A stretch of DNA of 21,017 bases from JBCDIQ01 sp039024295 (GCA_039024295.1 JBCDIQ010000050.1:1-21017), one strand, 5' to 3'; counted from the stretch's first letter, positions 6,045 to 15,034 are shown. A program made the numbers and translations. The notes: generated by a model not told the origin, from the letters alone.

Positions 6045-8729
6045 ATGAGAAGGAAATGGTCATGTAGACAAATGGTAGAAGGACTGTTTGTTTGTATGTG
6101 GCTATTGGTGGGGGTTCAGGCATTTGGGCAAGACCTGCTGCGAAAAGAAATCACCCTCCAAGCAGAAAAAGCTTCCTTGGGAGAGATTTTGGAACAAGTT
6201 TCCCAAAAATCTGGCCTGCTCATTTCTTACAGTCCAGCAGATCTGCCGCAAGAATCGGTTTCTTTTCCTGCAAGCACTGCAAGTATTGCTACACACCTGG
6301 ACCGAATCCTCTCTCCCTACCGGCTTTCCTACAAGGTCATTGGGAAACAGGTGGCCATTTACAAACTTCCAAGGCTATACACCTTAAGTGGCTATGTGAT
6401 TGATGGAGAAAGCGGTGAACGCTTGATCAGCGCACAGGTGTATGATGAGCATAGCAAAAGGGGCGTTTTTACAAACGGATTTGGTTTTTTTAGCCTGGAT
6501 CTGCCTGGGGATAGCATTTCTTTGGTGGTAGCTTACACAACTTATAAAAGCAAACAGCTTAAGTTTTTCCACAAAAATAATAGGCAGCTCTCTGTAGAGT
6601 TAGAACCTGATTTTGAACTGGATGCGGTAGAAATAAAGGCAATCGAGGCGGAAGGACCCCATAAGCAGGTGCAAATGAGTTTGGTTTCCGCCCCGGTAAG
6701 TCAGCTTCAGGCACTGCCTGTGGTGCTGGGTGAGGCGGATGTCCTAAAGGCTCTGGGAACTTTTCCGGGAATACAGTCTGCCGGAGAGGGATCGGCCAAT
6801 TTATTGGTAAGAGGAGGAAGTCCAGATCAGAACCTGATCTTGCTGGATGATGCGCCCATTTATTTTGTCAGCCACCTAGGAGGCTTGTTTTCTGTGTTCA
6901 ATGGGAGTGCTGTTAGCGATATTCAGCTGGTAAAAGGAGGGTTCCCAGCTAAATATGGAGGCAGGCTGTCCTCTGTTATTGATGTCCGGACCCGGGAAGG
7001 GAACATGCGGGAAATTACCGGAGAGGCAGATATCAGCTTGATTGCTGCTCGTGCTTCCATTGAAGGGCCCATCAAAAAAGATCGCAGTTCATTTTTTCTG
7101 TCATTTCGGAGGTCCTACTTTGACATTTTCTCCAACACGCTTACCAGATTAGCTTCCGATGGCAATTCTGCATTTGGGTATCACTTCTACGACTTGAATG
7201 CCAAAGTGAATTTTTTGTTGAATGAAAATAACAGGCTGCACATAAGCATGTACCTCGGGGATGATCGGACCAACATTGGGGTAGATGAAACCTTTGCAAA
7301 CCAAGGAGAATTGCTCACCTATCAATTGGGAACAAAAATCAACTGGGGCAATCAACTTTTTTCGGTGCGGTGGAACCATTTGTACTCACCCAAGGTATTT
7401 GCAAACCTTCGACTTACCCTTTCCAACTATCGGTTTGAAATCAAATCGGATTACTTTTCCCGAATCACCGAAATGGAAGATACCGTTTCTTTTAAGGGAG
7501 TAGAATCCTATGATTCTGGTATCTCGGATTTGGCCCTTCAATATGATGTGAATTGGTATAAAAATGGACGTCACACGATCAACCTAGGCATCAACCTAAC
7601 AGTACATAATTTTCGTCCGGGGCTCTCCTCCTTCAACCTCACTTTTCAGGATTCAACCGAGCGTGATACGGTCTTTGGGGCAAGCCAACTACCAGGGGCG
7701 GACCTGTTTCTGTATTATGAAAACGAATGGAAAGTATCAGACAGGCTGACCTTGAGGTTGGGTGCGCATGCTTCCTCTTATACAGTTCAGGATACGGCAT
7801 TTGGATCCATTCAGCCACGGTTGTCAGCAAGGTACACCATCGGGAAAAACTGGGCATTGAAAGCTTCATTTGTTCGGATGATGCAGTTCATTCATCTGTT
7901 ATCTAGTACTGATGCGGGCTTGCCCACCGATTTGTGGGTTCCCTCGACCACACGAGTTCCTCCTCAGCGGTCCTGGCAAGTTGCAGCAGGTGTGGCTGGC
8001 AGAATTAAAGGAGGATTTGAGGTGTCATTGGAGGGCTATTACAAACGGATGCGGGGCCTGATCGCCTATGAAGAAGGGGCCAATTTGTTAGGAGATACCC
8101 AAGCTTGGGAAGATCGTGTGGTAACTGGTGGAGAAGGCTGGGCCTATGGCGTAGAATTCCTGGTCCAAAAAAAGTCAGGAAAAACAACAGGCTGGTTGGG
8201 GTATACCCTGGCCTGGAACCAGAGAAAGTTCTCAAATTTGAATGAAGGGAAGCTGTTTCCCTTCAGGTATGACCGTAGGCATGACCTTAACCTTGTGGTG
8301 AGCCATAGATTTTCAGAGAAGATTCATCTGGCAGCCAATTGGACCTATGGCAGTGGCCACGCACTTTCTTTGGCGACAGGCACTTATAATTCTGCGTTCT
8401 CAGAAGACGGGGTTGTATTTCCAACTGGAACTTTCATTCGGTCTGATCCGCTGCAAAATATTAGCCTATATGAAGGAGGTCGAAATGGGTTTCGAATGAG
8501 GGCCGTTCACCGGTTGGATGCCAGTCTTTCCTTCGACAAGAAAAAAAAATGGGGAGAGCGTTCCTGGATTCTTCAAGTGTATAACCTGTACAATCGAGCA
8601 AATCCGTTTTTTTACTTTTTTGATCCTGATTTTGATAATCCACTTGCTGATGGGACCGTTCCTTTGACCTTGAAACAGTTCAGTCTGTTTCCGATCTTGC
8701 CGTCAGTAAGTTATCATGTCAAATTTTGA
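6045..8729 (+). CDS. TonB-dependent receptor with STN and carboxypeptidase-like domains
   Basis: The 894-residue outer-membrane receptor starts with a signal peptide ending near VQAFGQ. A secretin/TonB short N-terminal (STN) domain at about 37-105 includes KASLGEILEQVSQKSGL; this is the part that contacts FecR. A CarboxypepD-reg-like beta sandwich lies at about 110-190 (SGYVIDGESGERLISAQVYD). The plug is at about 220-325, with LLVRGGSPDQNLILLDDAP and the GGFPAKYGGRLSSVIDV motif. The remainder is a beta barrel ending in SVSYHVKF. It should import a ligand using TonB/ExbBD energy; the ligand is not evident. It is followed, with a 4-nt overlap, by a DUF4249 lipoprotein gene, a pairing I know to be frequent in this phylum, and preceded by fecR. 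Confidence 0.93.
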   Translation: MRRKWSCRQMVEGLFVCMWLLVGVQAFGQDLLRKEITLQAEKASLGEILEQVSQKSGLLISYSPADLPQESVSFPASTASIATHLDRILSPYRLSYKVIGKQVAIYKLPRLYTLSGYVIDGESGERLISAQVYDEHSKRGVFTNGFGFFSLDLPGDSISLVVAYTTYKSKQLKFFHKNNRQLSVELEPDFELDAVEIKAIEAEGPHKQVQMSLVSAPVSQLQALPVVLGEADVLKALGTFPGIQSAGEGSANLLVRGGSPDQNLILLDDAPIYFVSHLGGLFSVFNGSAVSDIQLVKGGFPAKYGGRLSSVIDVRTREGNMREITGEADISLIAARASIEGPIKKDRSSFFLSFRRSYFDIFSNTLTRLASDGNSAFGYHFYDLNAKVNFLLNENNRLHISMYLGDDRTNIGVDETFANQGELLTYQLGTKINWGNQLFSVRWNHLYSPKVFANLRLTLSNYRFEIKSDYFSRITEMEDTVSFKGVESYDSGISDLALQYDVNWYKNGRHTINLGINLTVHNFRPGLSSFNLTFQDSTERDTVFGASQLPGADLFLYYENEWKVSDRLTLRLGAHASSYTVQDTAFGSIQPRLSARYTIGKNWALKASFVRMMQFIHLLSSTDAGLPTDLWVPSTTRVPPQRSWQVAAGVAGRIKGGFEVSLEGYYKRMRGLIAYEEGANLLGDTQAWEDRVVTGGEGWAYGVEFLVQKKSGKTTGWLGYTLAWNQRKFSNLNEGKLFPFRYDRRHDLNLVVSHRFSEKIHLAANWTYGSGHALSLATGTYNSAFSEDGVVFPTGTFIRSDPLQNISLYEGGRNGFRMRAVHRLDASLSFDKKKKWGERSWILQVYNLYNRANPFFYFFDPDFDNPLADGTVPLTLKQFSLFPILPSVSYHVKF

Positions 8730-9658
8730 AGGGATTTAAGCAAGCATTCTATTTGGTCTTAACGCTGATGATGCTATCAGGGTGTCAACAAATTGTGGAA
8801 GTTGACCTGCCGCCGCATGAGCCTCAGTTGGTGGTGAATGCGCTTATGACTGCAGGTAAACAGGCAAGGGTAGTGGTAAGCAAGAGTAGGGGGGTAACAG
8901 GTAGGGATACCTCTTTTTCATGGATAAGTGATGCAGAGGTGCAGATTAATGTCGGAGGCTCTCCTTGGGAAGCCCTTGCCTACATCGACTCATTTGAAAC
9001 AGATTCGGACGGGCAGACCCTTTTTTTTCCTGGCTATTACAGCAAAAAGGAAGTGCCATTTGGGGATGAAATTGAGATAAATGTCACCGCTGACCTTGGG
9101 GAAGCCAGGTCACGTATGACCATTCCGCCGCAGCTGTCTGCTACCGTTGATACGTTTCAATTAGATGTATTGCGGGATGCTTCCAATTTGTTTCAGTCGT
9201 TGATAAGAATCAAGCTCGAAAACCCGCCGGAATTGTCCTATTATGAGCTTATTGCTACCCTATGGTACAGGATAGATGGGGTGGACAGCTTGTTGAAAGA
9301 ATCTATGTCGTTCAGTTCCCAATTGGGATTTACGCCTTTTGATGGGAATACCTCAATCCTGTTGACCAATGAACTGCTCAATGGAGAAGTGGCGTCGGTT
9401 TCCCTAATATGTTTCACCCCATTTCGGGCTACAACCACGGTTATTCGTCCTCAACCTGATCGGCTTGTGCTGGAGATTAGAACGTGCAGCCCGGAATATT
9501 ACAATTACCTCACTTCTTACCAGGAGCATATTGGAAGTCAGGTAGCAGGCTTTAGCCTTTTTACCACAGAACCACTTCCGATGTACAACAACATAGAAGG
9601 AGGATTGGGGATTCTGGCAGGATATAGCACTCGGTTTGATACCCTCATGCTGCAGTGA
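8726..9658 (+). CDS. DUF4249 lipoprotein partnered with TonB receptor
   Basis: The 310-residue product has a lipoprotein signal peptide with lipobox LSGC (Cys20) and then the DUF4249 opening pattern: QIVEVDLPPHEPQLVVNALM, a following AEVQINVGG strand, and Y-S-x-K-x-V-P-F-G-D-E. The second half is beta-rich and includes PPELSYYELIATLWYR. The only start that keeps the signal peptide is TTG at 8726, which overlaps the receptor stop as TTGA; the first in-frame ATG would cut into the signal peptide. This implies translational coupling. DUF4249 proteins are thought to work at the cell surface with their TonB receptor, but no biochemical role is established to my knowledge. Confidence 0.85.
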   Translation: MKGFKQAFYLVLTLMMLSGCQQIVEVDLPPHEPQLVVNALMTAGKQARVVVSKSRGVTGRDTSFSWISDAEVQINVGGSPWEALAYIDSFETDSDGQTLFFPGYYSKKEVPFGDEIEINVTADLGEARSRMTIPPQLSATVDTFQLDVLRDASNLFQSLIRIKLENPPELSYYELIATLWYRIDGVDSLLKESMSFSSQLGFTPFDGNTSILLTNELLNGEVASVSLICFTPFRATTTVIRPQPDRLVLEIRTCSPEYYNYLTSYQEHIGSQVAGFSLFTTEPLPMYNNIEGGLGILAGYSTRFDTLMLQ

Positions 9659-9662
9659 TCGT

Positions 9663-10322
9663 TCAGGGGAGGTCTTTGACGTCCAGCAATCCCAGACGGA
9701 TCCCTTTTATGATAATTCCAGCTGTATTTCTGGCCCCCAGCTTGTTTCTCAAGGATTTTCTGTGGTCATCAGCGGTAAATTGGGTGATGTTCAGCTCCCG
9801 GGCAATTTCAGAACTTTTTAACCCCCTGGCAACGTGAAATAGGATTTCCTGCTCACGTTCCGTGATTAGCGGTGGAATTGGTGCACCTACATCACTGGTA
9901 AAAGGCTTTAGAATTTTTTTTATGTCCTGACCGTAATAGGTGCCACCTTCAACCACGGAAAAAATGGCCTTGGCCATCTCTTCACCATTAGCTGATTTCG
10001 ATAAATAACCGGTGGCACCACACACCATCGCCTGTCGGATATACTCCAGCTCACTATGAACAGATAAAATAATGAACTCGACACCCAAAGGGGATTCAAC
10101 CACTTTTTTGGAAAGATGGATACCCTTTCCATCAGGGAAGTCAATATCAAGCAGAACTACGTGGGGCCGTAATTCCGAGATAAGGGTTTCTGTTTCATGT
10201 ATAGTGCCTGATTCTCCAATAATTTCAATTTGGGAGTAGGGCTGAAGGATAGCACGGTTTCCCGCCCGGATGCTGGGGTGGTCATCTGCAATCAATACGC
10301 GGATTTGAAGAAGATCAGCCAT
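9663..10322 (-). CDS. NarL/LuxR-family two-component response regulator
   Basis: The protein has a receiver domain (about 1-120) and a C-terminal LuxR-type helix-turn-helix. In the longer numbering (start at 10337) the acidic pair is Asp18-Asp19, the phosphoacceptor is Asp64 in HVVLLDIDFPDGKG, the switch Ser is Ser92 and the conserved Lys is Lys114 in GYLSKS. The HTH begins at about 157 with ITEREQEILFHVARGLKSSE. I prefer the start at 10322 (ATGGCTGA, overlapping the kinase stop by 8 nt) over 10337; both are possible. It should be phosphorylated by the upstream TPR kinase and bind promoter DNA. Its 3' end lies 4 bp from the convergent DUF4249 gene. Targets are unknown; the divergent tail cluster is the nearest candidate. 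Confidence 0.93.
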   Translation of the reverse strand: MADLLQIRVLIADDHPSIRAGNRAILQPYSQIEIIGESGTIHETETLISELRPHVVLLDIDFPDGKGIHLSKKVVESPLGVEFIILSVHSELEYIRQAMVCGATGYLSKSANGEEMAKAIFSVVEGGTYYGQDIKKILKPFTSDVGAPIPPLITEREQEILFHVARGLKSSEIARELNITQFTADDHRKSLRNKLGARNTAGIIIKGIRLGLLDVKDLP

Positions 10323-12327
10323 TTCTCTTGGGGACATCTAAAACAGAAAGGGTGCCTTGCCCTGGTGAAGAGGTGAGGTTAATGGAGCCTCCTATGTTGC
10401 TGGCCCTTTGTTGGATGTTATGCAACCCCTGTCCATTTTCGTTGGCATGGACTGTTTCGAATCCAGTTCCGTCATCTTTCACCACCAAGACCAGGTTGCT
10501 ACCACTTTCTTCAAGGGTCATTTCAATTGTATGCGGGTTGGCATGTTTTAGGGAATTATTGACCAGTTCGCGGGCTATCCATAGAATTCCACGCTCGGTT
10601 TTTGAAGAGATATCCGAGATTTCAAAGGGTGCTTTGAGGGATCCCTCTGCCTTGCCTGTACTGTCGATGACATCAGCTAAGGCTCTTAGGGCGGCCACCA
10701 GCCCAAAATCCTTTAAAACCCCTGAGGATAAATCGCGTGCTATGTTGCGCATTTCTAAACTTGCCTGATGAATTACCTCTTTTCCAGTCCGAATAGCCTC
10801 AATCTCACTTGAGTTTAATTGTCGGGTTACCTTCTCGTCGTCAAGCTTATCGAATTGTGCGCCCACAGCGGTGAAAAGAATGCCCAGTTGATCATGAAGC
10901 TCTTTTCCAATTCGTTCCTGTTCCGTTTCTCGGGCTTCCGATTCTGCTTCCAATAAATTTGCTTCATGCCTTGCAAGAAGTCTTTCAGTTTGTTCAGCAT
11001 GTAGTTCCTTTTCTTTTGTTATCAGGAGCTTGTTTGTCCGTTCCCGAAAGAAAAAAAAGGTAATTCCTGCAAATAGGGAGATACCAATCACCCAAAGCCA
11101 GGATTCCAATCGGTTATTCTTTAACTTTTCCTGGGTGATAAGCAGTTCTTTTTGGGAGAGGAGCAATTCTTTTTGGGCACTTTCATACCTCGTATCAAGT
11201 TGTTGTTTCGCCTGTTCTTTTTCTTGCTGGGAAAGGGTGTCCTTTAACACCAGGTACTCCTGTAGCATGCCATAAGCCTGCTCCCAATCTCCTTCCTCCT
11301 TGAGCATTTCTGCTTGGTTGAACGTTATTTTGATCCTATCCAGCAGGAAGGCATTTTGTGTAAAGTGATAGTAATGGTCTGAAGAATCTCTATTGCCCGC
11401 CTTTGAAAATGCCGTTGCTAAATTTCCATAAAGATTTATGCGGTAAGAAATAGGCAGTATGGCATCATAGGTTTGTAATACCCTCCGATAAACGTCAATG
11501 GCGGCCTGATAGTCTCCTGTTTTCATGTATACATTTCCCTTTCCAGATTCTGCGATAGCTTTACGATAGTAATCTTGGTTTGCCTCCAGTTTTTGTGCGG
11601 CCGTTTGGTAATACCACAATGCGCTATCAGGAACTTGAAGTTCATTAAGTGCATTGGCATAACCTACCATGTTAATGCCAAGGCTTTCACCATAATCACC
11701 CGTGGAAAGGTTCATTGCGCGCTTATAATACTTCTTGCTGATGTGGTAGTCCGAATTTTCCAGGTAGAATTCTCCCAGCTGTCCATATACATTTAGCAGG
11801 GCAGTTGTATTCTTGGTCTTTAGCCCAAAATCCAGGGCTTTGTTCAGGTAATGAACTGCAGAATCTGTTTTGCCCATTTTATTGAAACACCTGGAGATCC
11901 ATGATGTCACCTGGGCAATTTTCGCCCCCTTTCGGGTTTGGTTGTAATAGGCCAATGTTGCTTTAAATTTTGTAACTGCCTCATTCAGTTTTGCGGCCTG
12001 ATGAAGTATAATTCCCTGGTAGTAATAGGCTTTAGCTTCCTGTTCTTCGAGGCTATCTTGCTGCGCCATTTGTATGACACCCTCCGTAAAAACCCACGCA
12101 GAGTCAGGAAGGTAGGCATACAGATAAAAAACCTTCTCAAGAATAAGGTTTAGCTGATCTTTTTTCTGGGGGGTGTGGGTGATGGCTCGATCTAGATTTA
12201 GAATCTTAGTTCGATTTTTCTCAGGAAGCTTTTGGGCATTAAGGGGGAAAGTGGGAATAGCCAGGAGAAATATGAATGTGAAACTACGGAAGCCGCAGGG
12301 GTAGAAAGGAGGAAGAATTGGGTTCAT
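10315..12327 (-). CDS. TPR-containing sensor histidine kinase
   Basis: The 670-residue protein has an N-terminal signal peptide (to about residue 32, ending PLNAQK), a periplasmic TPR array (about 60-340; for example AYYYQGIILHQAAKLNEAV and GNVYMKTGDYQAAIDVYRR), a coiled coil, and one transmembrane segment near 405-425 (WLWVIGISLFAGITFFFF). A second coiled coil precedes a NarX/HisKA_3-like dimerisation domain with the H-box ERIGKELHDQLG (His478). The HATPase_c domain has the N-box LVNNSLKHAN (Asn590/591), DDGTGFE (from Asp618) and GQGLHNI (from Gly632). Kinases of this layout usually pair with NarL-type regulators, as here. The sensed signal is not evident. It is divergent from the sheath gene. 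Confidence 0.92.
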   Translation of the reverse strand: MNPILPPFYPCGFRSFTFIFLLAIPTFPLNAQKLPEKNRTKILNLDRAITHTPQKKDQLNLILEKVFYLYAYLPDSAWVFTEGVIQMAQQDSLEEQEAKAYYYQGIILHQAAKLNEAVTKFKATLAYYNQTRKGAKIAQVTSWISRCFNKMGKTDSAVHYLNKALDFGLKTKNTTALLNVYGQLGEFYLENSDYHISKKYYKRAMNLSTGDYGESLGINMVGYANALNELQVPDSALWYYQTAAQKLEANQDYYRKAIAESGKGNVYMKTGDYQAAIDVYRRVLQTYDAILPISYRINLYGNLATAFSKAGNRDSSDHYYHFTQNAFLLDRIKITFNQAEMLKEEGDWEQAYGMLQEYLVLKDTLSQQEKEQAKQQLDTRYESAQKELLLSQKELLITQEKLKNNRLESWLWVIGISLFAGITFFFFRERTNKLLITKEKELHAEQTERLLARHEANLLEAESEARETEQERIGKELHDQLGILFTAVGAQFDKLDDEKVTRQLNSSEIEAIRTGKEVIHQASLEMRNIARDLSSGVLKDFGLVAALRALADVIDSTGKAEGSLKAPFEISDISSKTERGILWIARELVNNSLKHANPHTIEMTLEESGSNLVLVVKDDGTGFETVHANENGQGLHNIQQRASNIGGSINLTSSPGQGTLSVLDVPKRNG

Positions 12328-12353
12328 CGGTCGTGTGTGTTTCCCTAATAGTT

Positions 12354-12386
12354 CAAAATAAGTAGTAAAGTTCTTGCTTAATTCAA
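12354..12386 (-). promoter_or_regulatory. Promoter candidate for the TPR kinase gene
   Basis: Read on the minus strand, TTG (complement of 12384-12386) is followed after 22 nt by TTATTTTG (complement of 12354-12361). Five of six defined bases match TAnnTTTG. The predicted start of transcription is about 20 nt upstream of the kinase ATG at 12327. Confidence 0.4.
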
Positions 12387-12509
12387 GTTTGTGAGCAAGC
12401 TACCTGCAGGATTAGGAGGAGGTAAGTAACTCTGGACTTAAGCTAAATGTAAAAATAACCACTTCCAGAAGAGTTCACAAGCTGTGGAAAAACTATCTTG
12501 AGAATTTAT

Positions 12510-12540
12510 TTTGATCTATTGAAAAACTTAAATACTTTCA
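12510..12540 (+). promoter_or_regulatory. Weak promoter candidate for the tail cluster
   Basis: TTTG at 12510-12513 is followed after 19 nt by TACTTTCA (12533-12540), which matches four of the six defined bases of TAnnTTTG. It would give a leader of about 150 nt before the sheath gene. Another -7-like box, TACCTTTC at 12591-12598, lacks a clear TTG partner. If the cluster is regulator-dependent, a poor consensus would be expected, but that is inference. Confidence 0.2.
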
Positions 12541-12694
12541 TGTAAGGAAAAGTTTCAGCCGCCGCAACACTTTTTTTCTCGCCTAGCAGTTACCTTTCCC
12601 ACTTACTCTTGCATAAAGTACCGACGAATTTTCTAAGGCATTCTCCAAGAATGGCCTTCAAGATACCTTTTACCTAATTAACCCCCTTCATACC

Positions 12695-14371
12695 ATGGCA
12701 GAGGTCATATTACCTGGTACGTATATTACTGTCCGCGACGAAGCCCTGATCAGCGCAGGTCGAGTAGTTACAGGCAACATCGGCATTGTCGGAACCGCTT
12801 CTAAAGGGCCACTAAATGAAGTGAAAATCCTTGGTAGCTTCACAGAAGCTAAAGAAATGTTTGGAGAAAGTGACGCTTGGATAGATGGGAACAGCAATGA
12901 GCTTACCATGATTCGAGCACTTGAGCAGGTATACAACAACGGTGGTCGAACCGTATATGCAGTGCGTACGGCGAGTGGAACTGCTACCAATGCTGCCTAC
13001 CAAACGGTTGATGACCTTGCAGCAAACCTTACCCGCCTGGAAGCTGTCACCCCTGGAACCTGGGGAAATCAGATTAAAATTGAAATTATCCCCGCCGAAC
13101 AACCAGCCTTGGTAACGGAAGAATTAGCTGGTGATGCCACCAGCCTCAACCGATCTAATGTGGTCGCAAGTAGTGGTTTGAATAGCATCAGCCTGCGTCA
13201 GCAAAGTACTGGGCAGATTCTGCGATATAATTTGGTGTATAATGCAGCTCCAGATAATGCACAACCACAAGTGGGAATTGATACCACTACAGGTGCTTTG
13301 ACATTTACCACCTTGGTAGGATTTGCTCCTATAGCAGCAGATACGATCATCGCCAGTTATGAGGTACCAGTTGCAAATGCGCGCAAAGTCACCCTGGCCT
13401 ACCAAACTCAGAAAGAAACTTATACGGTTGCGGATGCCTCTCATCTTGCTGAACAGGTAAACCAGGATTCAAATCTGGTGGGTACGGATCCTTCAGATGA
13501 AACTGGGTTTTATAACCAATTGCCTGCCGTTACAGCCTTGGAAGTGTTGTTTGGTACCGGGTTGGACGGCCATTCTGCAGGCTCTAATGGTGCGGATGCT
13601 GATGCTACTGCCTACCAAACAAGCTTGGCATTTTTGGAAAATGACCTGGTGAACATTGTCTCACTCGCAGGACAGGATGTTTCCAACAACCTTATGGTGA
13701 ATAACTTGATGGCTCACCTCAATACGACTGCTGAAAATAAACGAGAAAGAATCGGATTGATGGGAAGCAGTTCCTCAACAGATCCGAACACCATTGCGGG
13801 GCATAACCTTAATTCAGAAAGGCTCATTTTCGTGGGGCCAGGAATCAAAGTAGGCCCAAAAGAGGTGCTTACCGGAGCTTATACCGCTGCCGCTGTAGCT
13901 GGGTTAATTTCCTCTCTTCAGGTCCAGGCAAGCCCCACTAACAAAGTATTGACCATTCCCGGACTTTCAGTTGAATTCAGTTCTTCTCAGTTGGAAAAAT
14001 TGGTGCTAAACCGAGTCCTGGCTGTAGAGAAACGAGAGGGCTTTCGGGTGGTAAAAGGTATCACCACCGCCACCAATTCCGCCTGGCACCAGATCACCAC
14101 CCGCAGGATAGTAGATTTTGCTATTTATGGCGTCCGCTCAGCCTGTAACCCCTATATCGGTAAGCTCAACAATGAGCGTGTACGTGGTGCAATGAAAGCA
14201 ACACTGGATGCATTTCTCACCCGGATGGTGAACAATGAAGCCTTGGTAAGCTACGAACTCAGCGTTTCGGCTACCCGTGCCCAGGAAATCGCAGGTGAAG
14301 CCATTGTGACCATGACCGTTAGGCCTACCTTTAGCATCGACTTCATCAAGGTGACCATGTACCTAGAATGA
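12695..14371 (+). CDS. Contractile tail sheath protein
   Basis: The 558-residue product matches the phage tail sheath family. The N-terminal region opens with LPGTYITVRDEALISAG and GNIGIVGTASKGPLNEVKIL, then FTEAKEMFG, the usual sheath start. The central part (about 250-400) is the subtilisin-like sheath domain, with the loop RERIGLMGSSSSTDP and the ERLIFVGPG strand. The C-terminal domain (about 440-558) contains GFRVVKGITTATNS, a YIGKLNNERVRGAMKATLDA helix, and a terminal strand IDFIKVTMYLE that in known sheaths links neighbouring subunits. The protein should polymerise around the inner tube and contract. It is longer than P2 FI or Mu gpL because of an extra domain at about 130-260. It is the first gene of the cluster; no head genes precede it. 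Confidence 0.93.
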   Translation: MAEVILPGTYITVRDEALISAGRVVTGNIGIVGTASKGPLNEVKILGSFTEAKEMFGESDAWIDGNSNELTMIRALEQVYNNGGRTVYAVRTASGTATNAAYQTVDDLAANLTRLEAVTPGTWGNQIKIEIIPAEQPALVTEELAGDATSLNRSNVVASSGLNSISLRQQSTGQILRYNLVYNAAPDNAQPQVGIDTTTGALTFTTLVGFAPIAADTIIASYEVPVANARKVTLAYQTQKETYTVADASHLAEQVNQDSNLVGTDPSDETGFYNQLPAVTALEVLFGTGLDGHSAGSNGADADATAYQTSLAFLENDLVNIVSLAGQDVSNNLMVNNLMAHLNTTAENKRERIGLMGSSSSTDPNTIAGHNLNSERLIFVGPGIKVGPKEVLTGAYTAAAVAGLISSLQVQASPTNKVLTIPGLSVEFSSSQLEKLVLNRVLAVEKREGFRVVKGITTATNSAWHQITTRRIVDFAIYGVRSACNPYIGKLNNERVRGAMKATLDAFLTRMVNNEALVSYELSVSATRAQEIAGEAIVTMTVRPTFSIDFIKVTMYLE

Positions 14372-14376
14372 GTACC

Positions 14377-14473
14377 CAGTTTTTCCCGCTTCGCGGGATT
14401 TCGCTTCGCTCAACAGTTTTCTATAACCTTTTACTGAGCACCGTAAACTGTGAACCGAAAACCTAAAACCTAA
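14377..14473 (+). repeat. Intergenic repeat element, copy 1
   Basis: The stretch from CAGTTTTTCCCGCTTCG through CAACAGTTTTC, TTTTACTGAG and ACCGAAAACC to CCTAAAACCTAA aligns with the spacer after the tube gene (15056-15149). Copy 1 has an extra 15 nt in the CGCTTCG region. It lies wholly between sheath and tube, is transcribed with them, and has no coding potential that I can support. Confidence 0.6.
14384..14398 (+). terminator. Short GC hairpin after the sheath gene
   Basis: TCCCGC (14384-14389) and GCGGGA (14393-14398) form a perfect 6-bp stem with a 3-nt loop, 12 nt after the sheath stop. Only TTT follows, so strong termination is unlikely. It may act as partial attenuation or an mRNA-stability element between sheath and tube. 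Confidence 0.3.
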
Positions 14474-14514
14474 CTGCTTTTCCCCAATACCCAACGCCTA
14501 TAACCTTTTTTCCC

Positions 14515-15021
14515 ATGCCAAATGTGAATGTATTTCGCGGTTCGGACGCAAGTCTTGTCCTCGCTGTTGACGATAGTGCTACCGTGGAAGGTGGCCTCGC
14601 TGATGGACTTATCAGCGAATATGAATTTTCCAACGTTGTGGGTCGCCTCACGAACGTAACCGTTCAGGTAGAAAATGAGCTTCGCCCTTTTCATGAGATA
14701 GGAAAGCGGTTCGCTGCTGAGTTGAGACCGGGAAATATCAATGTATTCGGCTCTGCTGATCGTGCGCATATCAATGGTGCCTTGTTGAAATTGTTGCTTG
14801 GTGATGGGGCGACTTCCCCCCCTCCAACCGGAACCATTCCCCAGCCATCTTTCAACATGGTGATCAATATGACCAATCCCGCGGTGCCTGAAAACAGCAG
14901 TACGGTGACCATTTTTGGGGTGAAATTCGAAAGCTGGGGGTTCACCCTGCCTGAGGATGATTTTGTCATGGAATCGGTCAGTTTTCGAGCCATCAGAATT
15001 GGAACGGAGGAGACAGGCTAA
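14515..15021 (+). CDS. Contractile tail tube protein
   Basis: The 168-residue product directly follows the sheath gene, the invariant position of the inner tube gene in contractile tails. It looks beta-rich with one helix. The VNVFRGSDASLVLAVDDSA start and the EYEFSNVVGRLTNVTVQVE strand pair are followed by a helix around HINGALLKLLLGDG and then strands around FNMVINMTNP and VTIFGVKFESWGFTLPEDD. The near-terminal FVMESVSFRAIRIG strand fits the closing strand of the tube barrel. The length agrees with P2 FII/gp19-type tube proteins. The assignment combines position, size and fold pattern; I do not recognise a close named homologue. Confidence 0.75.
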   Translation: MPNVNVFRGSDASLVLAVDDSATVEGGLADGLISEYEFSNVVGRLTNVTVQVENELRPFHEIGKRFAAELRPGNINVFGSADRAHINGALLKLLLGDGATSPPPTGTIPQPSFNMVINMTNPAVPENSSTVTIFGVKFESWGFTLPEDDFVMESVSFRAIRIGTEETG

Positions 15022-15034
15022 TGAATCTAGTTTA

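Larger units (their letters stand above)
12328..12694. promoter_or_regulatory. Divergent control region between kinase and tail-sheath genes
   Basis: This 367-bp gene-free stretch separates the minus-strand kinase gene from the plus-strand sheath gene. I see no ORF, tRNA or long repeat in it. It holds the kinase promoter candidate, a weaker plus-strand promoter candidate, and a small inverted repeat (CTTGCTTA at 12373-12380 with TGTGAGCAAG, ending at 12399, one G-T pair, 11-nt loop) that could be an operator. The last 30 nt before the sheath ATG are G-poor (TTTTACCTAATTAACCCCC type), like the leaders of the other tail genes. Confidence 0.5.

Noticed and set aside
8541..8550. The poly-A run in the TonB receptor gene as a second frameshift site
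   Set aside because: The zero frame continues through conserved barrel sequence to the terminal Phe, and no alternative frame stays open.
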